From Siphonodentalium dalli (lineage: Eukaryota; Mollusca; Scaphopoda; Gadilida; Siphonodentaliidae), in contig CP136064.1 of NCBI GenBank assembly GCA_032622095.1, positions 146,191,864-146,255,863 of the forward strand: a stretch of 64,000 nt of DNA, read 5' to 3'. Numbering within the stretch: position 1 is the stretch's first letter; each line of letters opens with the position of its first letter. The notes beneath the pieces were generated by a model. That model was not told where the DNA came from. It was given only the letters and a program-made list of their open reading frames with translations, and searched no databases. Of this stretch, positions 44,303 to 57,037 are shown in pieces. The translations under genes and the position numbers were made by a program.

Positions 44303-45828
44303 TACCTCTTCGGGCGGTGCATCGATATCGCTAAAAATCGGATTGAGAATCCGAAGCCGATCACGAGGGCGGGGCTAATTCCCGATTCTAGGTCAGATTT
44401 TGAAATCCACGTGGTCTCCGAAACTATGTTTTATGTTCTCCCAGCGTCAAACATGGCTCATGTATTTGACACAAGTATCATTTGTATCATATATTTATAA
44501 AGTTCATGTTTGTTGTGAAAGTCATGCTTTTCTGCTATGTGTATATGATACACGGCACATAATTTGCTGCCAATCCGACTTAATCGCATCTTCTTTTTTT
44601 TCAAGTTAAAGTGTGTTTATTGATGAGGGCAAGCATATCTAAACGTGACAGCTCTAGGCCTCCTGAATCAAATTCCGAAGATGTTGTGAAGAACACACGA
44701 AACTTGTCAGTTGAACAGGGACGTGACGACAGGGGTTGGTTGTGTGTCTCGACCCCACCCCGAACTTTGGTACAATTTGCTTAACTGTGCAGTCATTCAT
44801 ACGTGAGGAAAATCAGGATTATTTTGACTAACTGTTCCAGCAAACGCAACAAACAAACCCGATTTTAAATAAATACATATACAAACTTATGACTAACTCG
44901 GGTAAACTTTGGTACATTCCAGCAGTCGGAAATTTCATGCATGACACAACATTAGTTGGACATTAACTTGACACCATATATAGGTTGGCATTGTTCTCAT
45001 TGTTTGATTTTTTCAACCAGTAAAAGTTGGTAATTTTCCAATCTTGGTGTTTGTCAGGTTGGATATTTCCAAGGGGAGCAAATGGAATTATGCGAACCTG
45101 TGAGATTGATGTTTGGTTCAATGGGGGGGGGGGGTTGTGCAGTTGGCCTGAAATTTGAGGAAACATCTAACCACGTCCCTAGAACATATGTGTGTTGTCT
45201 ATACATAGACTATTGTGCAAAACGACTGCATTTAACGAAACAAAACATTTTCAAGATGAAACATGAAATTGCTATAAGACTAGATGATAGTACATACGTG
45301 TATCTGATAATCCATCGATATAATACAATCCTACTATTTCTTGAATAAGAAGAAACATTATAATAACGAACACAGCCGAAGACATATCCATGTAGGTTCA
45401 TATGAATTCGGTCAATGGTGACGTATCCGCCGAATTCGAAATCGACATGCGTTCGGGCGGTATTTTATGTATGGAATTATGAAATGGACATATGAAAGTG
45501 ACAATCAACAATGATTTAATTTTGCTTCGCCATCAACCGAAGTGCTCCCCCCAGCGTTACTATCAATAGCGTTATTATTTGGCTAATTTCAGTAATATTA
45601 TCCCAGTTTACATTCAATAAAACAAATTTGTCTCCGCATTTAAAATTCTTTGGTATAGATCGTTTATATTCTGCAATAATTTGTACACAAGAGACGGATT
45701 CTTATATTTTATTGTGTTTTTAAACTCCGATGTAGCGAAATCTCGGTTTGTTTACATTACGAACATTTGAGTCCGTAATCGGAATCCGAATCCAGAATCG
45801 GATTACCACGAAATTGAGATTACGGTCT
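44303..45828. other. No gene recognised
   Basis: Short frames only. A run of ten or more G residues is at 45124-45134. No repeat boundary was found. Confidence 0.4.
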
Positions 45829-45928
45829 GTTCGTTTACCGATTCTGCCCTTTTCTGGTCTGTTCTTTTGCCGAACCAAGTCGTACGGGGACCAATCTGTA
45901 ATCTGAATCCAGATTCTGAATCAGGATT

Positions 45929-46234
45929 TTAGCGACATAACGCCTCTGGTGTGGTATCAGTCGATCTCCTCTTTTTCCACGCAGCCAATCTCTCTGTGTC
46001 TCTCTTTTTCCTGGATGGATTCTTTTTCTTTCGCTTCTTCCTGGCTGGTTTGGTAGTTTCCAGTCCCCTCCCGTTAGAGATCCCTGATAAGGGCTTTGCC
46101 GGGCAGGACTGGAAGTCCAAAACCAACTGGTATCCGCCTTTGTGTGCATGGAGTGACCAGCTCACACAAGGCGCGACATGCATGGAGTCCAGCATTGTTG
46201 TGATAGCATTCGGGATTATCGGTGGCGTGGTCAT
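45929..46234 (-). CDS. WTL-RRD family protein, unit G (short)
   Basis: From ATG at 46234: MTTPPIIPNAITTMLDSMHV, APCVSWSLHAHKGGYQLVLD, FQSCPAKPL, then KPARKKRKKKNPSRKKRDTE and RLAAWKKRRSTDT, with a stop after 101 codons. It has the N-terminal domain and basic block but not the proline-rich middle or lysine tail. Divergence from units B-F is much greater than among those units, so this is an older branch. It follows the 3' hairpin of a preceding unit at 46323, the same head-to-tail order as in the arrays. Confidence 0.55.
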   Translation of the reverse strand: MTTPPIIPNAITTMLDSMHVAPCVSWSLHAHKGGYQLVLDFQSCPAKPLSGISNGRGLETTKPARKKRKKKNPSRKKRDTERLAAWKKRRSTDTTPEALCR

Positions 46235-46294
46235 CCTGAGAGGTGGCGATCCTAACTCTCTGGTGGTCCGACCGAATATTTACACAGGGGAGTG

Positions 46295-46412
46295 TTTGGG
46301 GGGGGCAACCCCGGGATTGTCGAATAGACCGAATGGTCTATTCCTTCACCCCTCATGTATTAACGCCTTTAATTTAGAAGTCAGAAAAAAAAGAAGCATT
46401 TTTTGGTCTCTA
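46295..46412 (-). pseudogene. C-terminal scrap and 3' hairpin of a further WTL-RRD unit
   Basis: On the minus strand a lysine-rich end (HKKKKKNKKR, stop at 46410-46412, coding continuing to about 46490) precedes AATAGACC-GAAT-GGTCTATT (46323-46342) and caaccccggg. The coding part is cut at about 46490 by the repeat that extends to 46943. Confidence 0.5.
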
Positions 46413-46489
46413 TCTTTTTTTGTTCTTTTTCTTCTTGTGCCTCTTCGCCGGTGGTGGTGCAGACGAAGAGGCATCCGAGGGAGAGGTGT

Positions 46490-46943
46490 CACAGTGGATC
46501 AACGGACACGAACCAAAACCGGAAGTCGTAGATTTCGAGGTGGAGAAATATCAGTCGACAAATATTTGTTGACATTTTTTGACGTGTTTTTGGGAAAATA
46601 AACGCTTGGATACCATATCTGACCAACTGAAGGTGAGTGAATATTTCTTCACTAATGTTCGGACACCGACGATCAATGTAAGGCAGTTGTCAGTGTTCTA
46701 TCGCGGAAAAAATGCCATTTAATCATCGCCGCGAGACGATTTATTCCCCAAAATATTCCAGAAAATCACACTTTTCACATTCATCGCAGACATCTGTCGC
46801 AACAACCGATATACCAATCGGAAGGCCTGTTTTCCCCCCACAAAAAAATATTTTGAGTATTTTCACGGACTGTCTCAAAATTCAAAATTTCATCTTTTGC
46901 TGCGGGTACCCACCTCGAAAATACTGTCCGGTTAGTCCCGAAA
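46490..46943 (+). repeat. ~455-bp repeat S, inverted partner at 49503-49962
   Basis: Shared landmarks are agtggatcaacggacacgaa, aagtcgtagatttcgaggtg, ctgaaggtgagtgaatattt, ttaatcatcgccgcgagacg and tcgaaaatactgtccggtta. Both copies adjoin WTL-RRD coding scraps but in opposite orientations. No coding frame is conserved between them. Confidence 0.75.
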
Positions 46944-48000
46944 AATTTAATCATTAGTTGTAAAAAATCTGTCCGCTTAGTCGTGATTTTGCTGAAGTCT
47001 ACCGTCTTCAATTTCTGTCGAACAAGCAACTTTGCCGTAGATGATGGGCGTTTCATTTGACTTTTGCGTGGCCACAATGGTTCTGGGTGTTCATAATGTT
47101 GTATATATCTCATGGGACAACATAACATCCAGGCGGTGTCTTATATATATAACTGAAATGTAACCTGTAACTGAAATCCAACCACGAAGTACATGTTTGG
47201 GAAACATATAACTTTTGATGTATGTCATATTGTTAACTCTGACTTGTCATCACTCTCGGAAGGCCGACATAAAAAAAATGTTAGATTTACATCCATTTTA
47301 TTTTTAAATGCAGCGGAGTGCCGATTTTTAACCTTTATATTTGATTTCACACTCGCAACGATCGAGTTGTGGGGTTATACAAGAGGCAGCTTGTTCGTCC
47401 TTCCGTGGATGCAATTTTCCGAGTTTTTATTCCTATATTTTGAGGTCATTTGTTTTATTTTTGCTTGGCATATATATTTAGAACTATGGGGACATGTGAA
47501 CCTATGATTATGAAATATATCATACTTTTTTGTGGAGTTATATGACATTTTTCTACTTAGAAAATTATTGTTTTCAATATTCAGCAATGGTTAAAACAAT
47601 AATGAGGAGGGGACAAAAACATACTGTCGGAGGGGTGTACAGCTATATCCGTAACTAGTCCACTAAGCGATATTATTTTATAATTCCAGATGCTACATAC
47701 GAGAGGATAGCATGCCTGTCTTCATATGTGACCACTGTGAGGCAAAGGCTGGCGGCTTCGCTGAGGAAATCGACCATGGGATTTTACAACACCCGAATGA
47801 AAGTTTGAAAATAAAATTGTTCAATTTAACAACAACATATGTTTTCATTTCCATCACAATTTTGAAAAACAACGTTGTTACCAGATCCACCGGTGTATCC
47901 TGAGTCACCACACCATTTTTTTAATCGGACCAGGGTACCGGGAGAAAATATCGCACAGACAAACATAAAGACTGATCCTACTCGTTCATATATATATACA
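46944..48000. other. No gene recognised
   Basis: AT-rich; the open frames present (longest 104-115 codons) show no motif. Confidence 0.4.
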
Positions 48001-48002
48001 TA

Positions 48003-48861
48003 TGGGAGGTCAAATTCACATTTAATAATGAATTGCGCTTAAGCGCTATTACCACATATCGTGCTTAAGCACAATTATGGTATTTACGCATAATTGTAAT
48101 GAATTGCGCTTAAGTAATTGTAACTATACCCATATTACCTAACTATTGGCATGACCTGGTGCATCACATTGTAACACAAGAGGATCATTTGGCTAATTTA
48201 AACTAAAGGTCCTCAAACCGATCAGAAAGACCCATATTATAAAGATACAACAACAGGAACAACAACAACAACAACATTTCTTCAAAATAAGCTTTAGTTA
48301 TCAGAATCGATTAACTGCAAAAAATAATGCTGACCACTGTCAACTATGGTATCAAATTTCCCAAAAACGTGTGATTTATAAATATTTTGTTCAACAAAAT
48401 AGGACCTTATAATTACTAAAGTATCACAAAATTTTACCGTATTACCACTTGTTTTCGAGTTATCCATCTTCATCCGCAATTTTGACCGAAACCACCATTT
48501 TGATGGGGTGTTTCTGGGCAGCAATCAATTGAAATAACAAACTTCAATAATAGATATCTGATCACACTTGAGCTTTGATGGGGTGGTTCCTCAACTCGAC
48601 TAAAACAGAAGGTAATACTGTCGCGAGTCACCCATTTTAATAAAGAAGTTAGGCTAGTTCCCAATCTCAACGATCCAAAGCAATGAAAGCAAGGAGGTGA
48701 TATGTCAATATGAGTTCAGGTTTAGTTATAGATACACCTATGTATTCACCAGGGGTACATAGTTACACATAACCATGAATTGCGCTTAATCGCAAATAAT
48801 TATGATTAAGTGCTATTGCTTAACTGCAATTAAAATTATGAAATGTGAATTTGGCCTCCCA
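48003..48861. mobile_element. 859-bp TA-flanked element
   Basis: TGGGAGGTCAAATTCACATT on the left is matched by the reverse complement of aatgtgaatttggcctccca on the right. TA flanks both ends (48001-48002, 48862-48863). gcttaagcgc/gcttaagcac palindromes lie near the left end and similar ones near the right. The middle (48280-48620) resembles 22650-22990. Non-coding. Confidence 0.7.
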
Positions 48862-48863
48862 TA

Positions 48864-49500
48864 GAAATTGAAATAAACATTTGCATATTTGATGGCTATG
48901 CTATAATATGTAATATTAGCGAAAATTGTCCGAAATATGGGTGGGTGCCAGTAGTTTAAAACATAACAATAAAGGGGTGTGTACCCGAAAAATGTAGCGA
49001 AAACATTATACAATCGTAATCAAAACTGGGGTGGTGGGTCCCGAAAGTTGCCATAATGAAAAACCAGCCATGGGTCCCAATTTGTTTTTCTGAAATTAAT
49101 CGAATTTTAAATTTTTTTTTCAAGTATCAAATTTCACACTAAATACTGGCTGAAATATCAAACTATTGGAAAATACATCTGCACCTCCCGCCATCACAAC
49201 AATCCTGTTGCTACGGCCTTGGTCATGGAGGGCATTGTAATATCCTTGTCCTAAAAATATTTTCATAAATAATTCTTTGATTAATGACCTTACACGACCT
49301 GAACGAATGTTATGAGAACAAATTGCAAACTGTACTCGGTAACTAAACTTGATCAGTATACAATAGTTGCAACAGAAAAGCAGTTGGCCAAAAACGTGCC
49401 ACTGTTAACGAAAGGCAGCCAACCATCTAATCCATTTCGACTCTTGATTGAACAACAAAAACTGTCCGCCGGGTCTGGTGGATTGCGACTAAATTCCGGG
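48864..49500. other. No gene recognised
   Basis: No supported feature. Confidence 0.4.
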
Positions 49501-49502
49501 GT

Positions 49503-49962
49503 GTACGGGACTAACCGGACAGTATTTTCGAGGTGGGTACCCGCATCAAAAGATGAAATTTGGAATTTTGAGACAGTCCGTGGAAATACTCAAAATATGT
49601 ATTTGTGGGGGGAAAACAGGCCCTTCGATTGGTATATCGGTTGTTGTGACAGATGTCTACAATGCATGTGAAAAGTATGATTTTCTGGAATATTTTGGGG
49701 AAGAAATCGTCTCGCGGCGATGATTAAATGGCATTTTTTCCGCGATAGAACACTGACGACTGCCTTACATTGATCGTCGGTGTCCGAACATTAGTGAAGA
49801 AATATTCACTCACCTTCAGTTGGTCAGATATGGTATCCAAGCGTTTATTTTCCCAAAAAACACGTCAAAAAATTTCAAAAAATATGTGTCAACTGATATT
49901 TCTCCACCTCGAAATCTACGACTTCCGGTTTTGGTTCGTGTCCGTTGATCCACTGTGGACGG
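49503..49962 (-). repeat. Repeat S, second copy (inverted to 46490-46943)
   Basis: See the partner copy for shared landmarks. Here the repeat directly follows the basic block of a WTL-RRD unit on the same strand. Confidence 0.75.
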
Positions 49963-50240
49963 CTGGACCACACGGGGAGGGGTGACTGGCCGATCAACGG
50001 TCACCCATATCCTGCTCTTCCACTTCGCCCGTCTGCCAGCGTCCCTTTTCCTTCTAGAATGCATCTTCTTCTTCTTCTCTTTCTTCAAATTACAGCGGGT
50101 GGTTCTGGAGTTGGTGTCCCAGCCCTGAGATCTCTGGGTACCAGCATCTTCAGTTCGGAACTCCGAATGTTTAGGTTTTTCCGTGGATCTTATATACCCG
50201 TGTGAGATAAGCTCACATTGTGCTCCAGGGTTTCGAGAGA
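49963..50240 (-). pseudogene. WTL-RRD family fragment, unit H
   Basis: On the minus strand the frame reads EDAGTQRSQGWDTN, then LKKEKKKKMHSRRKRDAGRR and AKWKSRIWVTVDRPVTPPRV. The last part matches unit A (VTVDLPVTPPRVVQP) more closely than units B-F. The N-terminal domain is not clearly recognisable, and the unit is cut by repeat S. Confidence 0.5.
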
Positions 50241-50523
50241 CGTGTCAACAGCTATAGTGTTCCTGTGTAAAAAAAAACCATGAAACAATGCTTACAAAAT
50301 GTTTGACGCCGTCACGCCGCCCATGTTTACTTGAGATCCCGCGTTCTTAATGGGTTATGTAATTGCTTCCGGAAGCCCCTGATCCAAATCCTAGTGACAG
50401 CGCGCAATTAGACAGTAATACATGTGTTAAGTAATAGAAACAAATCATATCCCTGGCACAGGCGTAATATATATTTGGAAAGTGTGGAGAGCACTGGCGC
50501 AGGTCGTATCCGATTTCTATATA

Positions 50524-50670
50524 TGGAACTAGCTAAATTTTGTTAGGTTGTGTCGGAAATTGACATGAAATTGCGTTTGAGCATTGTTGCCATATGCTAT
50601 GATAGATGGAACAAGCTAAATTTTGTTACGTGGTGTCGGAAATTGACATAACATATTGTGTTGAGCACAA
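50524..50670 (+). repeat. 83-bp tandem duplication
   Basis: The phrase atggaac-agctaaattttgtta then gtgtcggaaattgacat occurs at about 50524 and 50607. Confidence 0.6.
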
Positions 50671-50700
50671 ACAAAGGATAGTGATGTTGAAATTGCTAAA

Positions 50701-51490
50701 ACCTAATTAAACTGCGTGTAAATCAAGGTCTGAGTCTAGATCGAACGAGCACATAGTGCAAACTGGGATTTTTCTTATATAGGCAATAATCACCCGTTGT
50801 CGATAGGCTCGGTCAATTTATTGTTTAATAATGCAAATTTTTTTCTGAAAATATTTGCGATTTCAACATTTCTACGATTGTAGATTAGAGGAAAGCACAA
50901 GAAATTTCGAGAAACACCCTTGTAGTCAATGTTAAGTCCTTACGGAAGATATGTTTTAAGTACGCCCATCCAATGATTTTCGCGTTCTAGGCGTATTGAA
51001 TTTGTTTGGCCTTCGTCGGCTAGAATTGGTGTCTGTTCTATTGGCTGAAAGCTGAAATGGGATTAAATGTCATGATTAGATGAGTTGAAATGATCGGAAA
51101 TTTGCATGTCGAGTTTTTTTGCGAACACTGGAAAGATGATTAGACATTCTAACTTTGAGAGCGGTTTGTGTTTGTCCAACATATTGTATACGGCATCTTT
51201 TGCACGTGATTAAGTAAATTACATTTTTAGAATCACAATTAAGTTCGCTATGCATTTGATACGATATGCATGTTTGTTCGCTGGTGAAAGTGTTACTAGT
51301 ATTGAGATATCTCATTGTATTGATGTAACATCGTTTTTTGTGACAAAATGAGGCTGAACCATTACCCAACACCGGCCGATTGTGCCGTATCCTTGTGGGC
51401 TCAGTCGATGTTGGGTCATGGCGTAACGATTCAAATTCTCCGAGAGTTTCGGACTTTACTTGGCGCAGTAATCTACTAGAGTAGCCGCGC
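50701..51490 (-). mobile_element. Penelope-like retroelement, copy 2, 5' truncated
   Basis: It is colinear with 40748-41525 of copy 1 up to gtagccgcgcg and then ends at a TA microsatellite. The coding frame of the endonuclease is better preserved than in copy 1. Confidence 0.85.
51076..51372 (-). pseudogene. GIY-YIG endonuclease part of Penelope-like protein
   Basis: The frame contains KNVIYLITCKRCRIQYVGQT, i.e. the IYLIxC start, the paired Cys (CKRC) and the YVGQT segment of the GIY-YIG class, then LKVRMSNHLSSVRKK, with the Arg of the ALKVRMSNH helix. Upstream, SEQTCISYQMHSELNCDS links to the reverse transcriptase. The polypeptide is open for about 99 codons but lacks the reverse transcriptase because of truncation. 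Confidence 0.8.
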
Positions 51491-51495
51491 GATGA

Positions 51496-51499
51496 CGGC

Positions 51500-51585
<86 letters not shown>
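51496..51585. repeat. (TA)n microsatellite
   Basis: About 85 bp of TA, interrupted once by a gctata at the middle. It lies in the dispersed repeat also found at 31060. Confidence 0.95.
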
Positions 51586-51587
<2 letters not shown>

Positions 51588-51840
51588 ACGCCAAGCGTGG
51601 CATATAATATATGCCCACCTATGCTCGATCAATTTAGACTATACAGTATTTAAACACTGCTAGAAGTAAATTAGAGAGTGGGCAATTTGTTTCAATGGAA
51701 ACTTTTCTAAATCCAAGAAGTGTGTATATCCTTTCCCCTTAAACTGGGCTACATGCGCACAACCAAATCCGATGTGCCATGCCCAAGCTAGTGGCGTACA
51801 GGCTGCCATCATACAGACACAAAATTAAGAAATTCCCAAG
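51586..51840 (+). repeat. Dispersed repeat, copy of 31190-31440
   Basis: It shares cgccaagcgtggcatataat, gctcgatcaatttagactat and gaagtgtgtatatcctttcc with the 31-kb copy. Confidence 0.7.
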
Positions 51841-52513
51841 TACAAAGGGTGTACAAAGAACTTTTGTCTCCATTCCTCAGTTGCAGAACATAACCTGATA
51901 ACTCAGTAAATATAATCGAAACAACAAACTTGACAGGCTTGGCTGATCAGGCGCTGACTTCCAACTTATATCCATGTAGTTTCATCCTCATTTAGAAATA
52001 TTAAGAATGTAAACAAAATAAAACATTTCACTCGTCCTTACATCTGGACATCAGCGAAACATTTTGTAAAAGCATCTTTGTATGCGAAATATCGGTCAAT
52101 GCATCAAAAACAACTGCATAGCAGGACGTTGTGACGCTCACATCGCTGTCCTCATGTCCCGAGGTGTGACCTACCGCCCCATTTACAAAAAATGCACGTG
52201 CTCGGTGATTTGTTGATACCGTGACGCTGTTATAGCAAACTGGGCATGTTATTGTACGGTTATAACCGAAACGAACTGTCTCATCGATACTTGGTGTCTC
52301 ATCGATAGTTGGTTTATATATAGTTTAACTAACTAATATGTCATGTATAAATGAGTTTCATATGGTTTGCGTATGCTACTGTCCTTTTTTTTTGTTCTCT
52401 TTATTTTCGATAGCTTTTACATCATACTCTCTGCTTAACTATCAATTATTATTTAATGCTTATCTCTGTTCCTAATATGGCAACTACTTTATCCAGGACA
52501 AAATTTCACATAC
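51841..52513. other. No gene recognised
   Basis: No supported feature. Confidence 0.4.
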
Positions 52514-53880
52514 GAGCTCATAGGCAGGATTCGTGTATATGGTAGGAAATATGTTACACTCCTATCTATAGGGTTCTATAAATTATATACATGGGGCACG
52601 CATGTACATGCGCATAAGAAAAATACCCCATGTGACAGGGGGGGGTCGAAAAAAAATTCCAGGCACGTATGATCATTTTAATTTTTTCCGGCCTCGGGGG
52701 ACCCACCCACCCAATTTCTTCCGTTTCCGGCCTTTTTTTCCAGTCAATTTTGGACACCCACCCTTTTTTTTCCGTTTCAGGGGAGAGCTTTCCGATGAAT
52801 GACAACAAGCCATATTTCCGACTAAATTCTGAAAAATTACTCATTATTCTGCTGTGGTTATGAAGTCGTTTAATTAGGGCATTACTGTATTGCTGGAATC
52901 AAATTGTTTATCAAAACATGTGGAAATACATGTGTTCATCCCAGTTCATCCCTGTTTGAAGAATAATGCTAATACCAAACATAACCATGATTATGCATGA
53001 TATACCCGCGCTACTCTTATTGGGGCATCTCAGAAACCAGAACTGAGGAAACATGTTATAGCGTGTAATGGCAGGCTGGTAGCCACTGCCTGAAGAAATA
53101 GGCTTCGTAATAATTGGGAATAATATGGATGGATAGCCCAATTTCACTTCTTTTTTTGCTCACGATATCAGTGACGATAAAATCTTCGTTACTGTGATTA
53201 ACATTACAAGCTGATCCACATTAACATGGAAAACAATGTGAAATTGTTCAAGCTGGCCCGGCTGGCCTTCAATTTATTTGTTAAGATTTTATGTTTTACG
53301 TTGTCAAATGTCTATTTTATTCCATTATTTATTATATCTTTATTTCCATGTCACATATAGTCAAGTGTGCTTTCATTCTATTACTTATTTTCAGCTGAGT
53401 TCTGCATTGTTATTCTTATTTTGTTGTATCAGTAGATGGAATCCTGATTAAATTTTATTTTTCCAATAGCGCAGTTTCTAGTTCTATCAAGTTGAATTTG
53501 GGTTATTGTTGGCCATTGTATAACTGATCCAACTTCTGATAACCTCTATATGTAGTATAGCATTACTATTAACTATATATGACTTGTTTCTGTTCAAAAC
53601 ACATCAAAATAAGACTGAATAGCAGGAATGGAAAAAAAATTTGGCATATGGAAAAAAATGCTTTTTGGACCCAAGAGACACCCACCACCCCATCATACGT
53701 GCCTGGAAATTATTTCCGACCCCCCCCCCCCTGCATGTGATAAATTAAATGGCACAGTAATTAATGTCTCGCAGATATCTGCGTGATATCGCACGCACCA
53801 CTGGTTACTATATACATAGACTCTTTTAACCTATTAGTTATTTTTGTTTTTATATGCGCGAATCCTGCCTAGCGAGTTCA
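52514..53880. mobile_element. Possible element with nested inverted repeats
   Basis: An outer pair (aggcaggattcg at 52522 and its complement cgaatcctgcct at 53859) and an inner pair (tgtgacagggggggg, aggcacgtatgat at 52631-52672 against atacgtgcctgga, ccccctgcatgtga at 53695-53740) face one another. The interior has no coding frame. Related C-rich sequence lies near 1040-1075. Confidence 0.45.
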
Positions 53881-54055
53881 CAACAATGACTTACAGGCCC
53901 GCCAAATATATCACCTTATAATGCTTAGATGAAACAAACCTATTGTTATATATGCACGTACGACCAGGGTGACTGTGTACATATTTTGTATATTCCTATG
54001 AATAATTCCTTCTCACTAAAGGGCACGACTTTCATAATTCACACAATCCAATTCA

Positions 54056-57037
54056 ATGTCATCAAGTAATGTGGTTACTCTGGATGAGGTCAGGGACTCG
54101 GACGCTTATGATTTCGCCGCAAAATGGGCCAATATAGAAGAAAATAACGCGGATACGTATTTAGAGCCTAGCATTCTATCCGATAATGATTGTCAGTATT
54201 TCTCCCCAACACAGGCCCATGACGACTTGAATAAGAAAACAAAATTTTCCATTTTTACTTGAATTGTAGAAGCTTAAATGCAAATTTCGAATCGATGTGT
54301 AACGTACTATGCGACTTGAAACCCACCGATGCATTTGACATAATTGCCCTAACAGAAACGTTTAAAATTAATCAATCATCCGATCACCAAATTCCGGGTT
54401 ATCATCCTATGGAATTTAGATGTCGGTTAGACGACGACGATGGCAGGGGAGGTGTATGCTTATTTGTTAAAGACAACATTCCATACAAAATTAGACCTGA
54501 TCTTACTGAATTCATTCCGCATGTAATCGAAACTGTATTTATAGAAATAAACCCAGGAAAGCATAACTCCCATATTGTCGGTTGTGTTTACAGGCCGAAT
54601 ACAGCACCAAAAGCTGATATCGATAAATTCATGTCGAAATTTGATGTCATTTTAGAAAAAATCAAAAAACACAAGTCCTACATAGCAGGAGACTTCAACA
54701 TAGACTTACTTAATTTTAAAACGCATTCCAAAACAAATGAATTTATTAACAACATTTTCACCAGAGGATTCGTGCCCACGATAACCAAGCCTACTCGAAT
54801 GACAGATCACTCAGCTACTCTGATCGACAACATTTACACAAACAATATTCGCAATGAACATAGCGCAGGCATAATTACATGTGACGTATCTGACCAATTT
54901 GGCATATTCTATAGCGAATCGCATAAACACCTCGACACAGGCCCAAATACCAAACAAAGATCTTTTAGCGCTGAATATATCAGTAAATTCAAATCTGTTT
55001 TACAAACATGCAAATTTGAATCTGTACTACAATGTAATTCAATTGATCGTGCATACGATAATTTCCTTGAAATATATTTGAATGCCTACGAATTGGCATT
55101 TCCACCCAAGAATCGTAAAATACCCAATTATCGTCAATTATGTAATAAACTTCTCAGAAAGAGCAAACAATTATATTACTCACGAATTCTTGATGAAAAC
55201 AAGAACGATCTGAAGAAAACTTGGACAATATTGAAGGGTGCACTAAAGATGGAAGGGGGCACTGTTAATCACCCTAAGGTCCTTTTCGATAACGGGACTG
55301 AAATCACTTGTCCCAGCCTTATGGCTGATAAATTTAATGCGTACTTCTCGAGCATTGGGCGTAAAACCAGTCAACTTGTTGCGAATGAACACAACGCAGA
55401 TTTTTCTGATTATCTCCGCAATAGAATAGACGACCTTGACATCTTTGATGTTACCCCAACCACAATCCAAGAAATTATTTTAACCTGCTTATCAATGAAA
55501 GGTAAATCTAGTATGGATTTTAAAGGGATAACCACTAAACTCATGAAGGAAACAATTGAAACCATAGCTCCGACATTGAAACATATATTTAACCTCTCAT
55601 TTGAACAAGGAATTGTCCCAGAAAATAGCAAAGGTTGTTCCAATACCAAAAAATAACAATGCACACGAAATTTCCAACTACAGACCAATCAGCATCCTAC
55701 CTACCTTTTCCAAGCTATTAGAACGAATAATGCAAAAACGCCTAATAGATTTTTTAACTGAGCACGATATTTTGTACAAGCACCAATATGGCTTCCGTCC
55801 AAACCACTCTACTTTTCATCCAATCGTACATCTTCTCGACCAAATAGCCGATAACAATTATAAAACAACCAGGGATTCAACAATAGCACTATTCCTAGAC
55901 CTCTCTAAAGCATTTGACACTATAAATCATGATATATTAATTTCAAAATTATATCATTACGGGATAAGGGGTACTGCCCTATCTTGGTTCCAAAGCTATC
56001 TAGACAACAGACGACAATATGTTGAACTACAGGGAAATAAATCCAAACTAATGGACATAACGTTCGGGGTCCCTCAAGGCTCCATACTCTGCCCCATAAT
56101 TTTTTTAATCTACGCTAACGATATGCCAAACGCGACAAGCATGAATATATTGTCTTACGCAGATGATACCACCTTAATGACTAGCGGGGATAACGGTACT
56201 CAAATTGAAAGTTATGTGAACAATGAACTACGTAATATATACACCTGGTGTTGCTGCAATAAGCTTTCTATAAACTCAGAAAAGAGCAATTATATGCTCA
56301 AGCACCCGGAAAATAACGACACCAAATGGAGCACTATGAAAATTCTCTTAAATAACACAGAATTGAAACGTATTGGAAATCGTGAGCACGAAACCTCAAC
56401 GAAATTTTAGGCATTCACATAGATGAAAATCTATCATTTAAGAAACAAATATCATCAGTCTGCTCCAAATTAGCGCACGCCATATATCATATAAACAAAG
56501 TCAAAAACCTTTTCCCAGGCAGCGCCCTTAAAACGTTATATTATGCCCTAATCCAAAGTCACTTGGTATATGGAATCCAGATATGGGGCCATGTTCCCGA
56601 GGTAAAACGAGTTTTTTTTACTACAAAAAAGAGCAATACGAATTGTGTGTAATAAAAAATTCAGGAGCCATACCGAACCTTTGTTTAAAAAAGAGAATAT
56701 CTTGAAAGTATACGACCTTCACAAAGTCCATACTACCCTATTCATGCATGACTGGTATTACAACCGCCTGCCTGAATCATTTCCCCAAATGTTCACTAAA
56801 CGTATTGCCGGACCGGATACTAGACAACAGCACCCATTATTCCTCAAAACCACGAGAACCTCCTTTTCTGAACAGCTACCATTTCATGCATTCCCAACCT
56901 CATGGAACAACTTAGATAACACTAGTAGGCATGTATTCAAAAAACACATCACAGAGAAAACAATAAGCGCATATTCTAACGATATCAAATGCAAGAATCG
57001 AGGATGCCCAGACTGCCCCCAGAACGTACCCCGTTAA
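54056..57037 (+). pseudogene. LINE polyprotein: endonuclease plus reverse transcriptase
   Basis: The apurinic-type endonuclease begins at YLNCRSLNANFES (54256), with LTETFK, VYRPN, YIAGDFNIDLLN and TRMTDHSATLIDNIYT. The usual SDH block reads SDQF (about 54887-54900), replacing the catalytic His. Reverse transcriptase blocks are NYRPISILPTFSKLLERI, LFLDLSKAFDTINHDIL, FGVPQGSIL and SYADDT. The end is CKNRGCPDCPQNVPR. Frameshifts fall near 54250, 55625, 56405 and 56615, each next to a homopolymer run. An N-terminal 68-codon stretch (MSSSNVVTLDEVRDSDAYDF) has no known domain. The protein would nick DNA and copy its own RNA. Confidence 0.9.

Noticed and set aside
46632-46645. gaaggtgagt as a real splice donor of the WTL-RRD units
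   Set aside because: It lies in repeat S, which is inverted relative to the coding scrap at 46.4 kb, so it cannot be a shared exon end.
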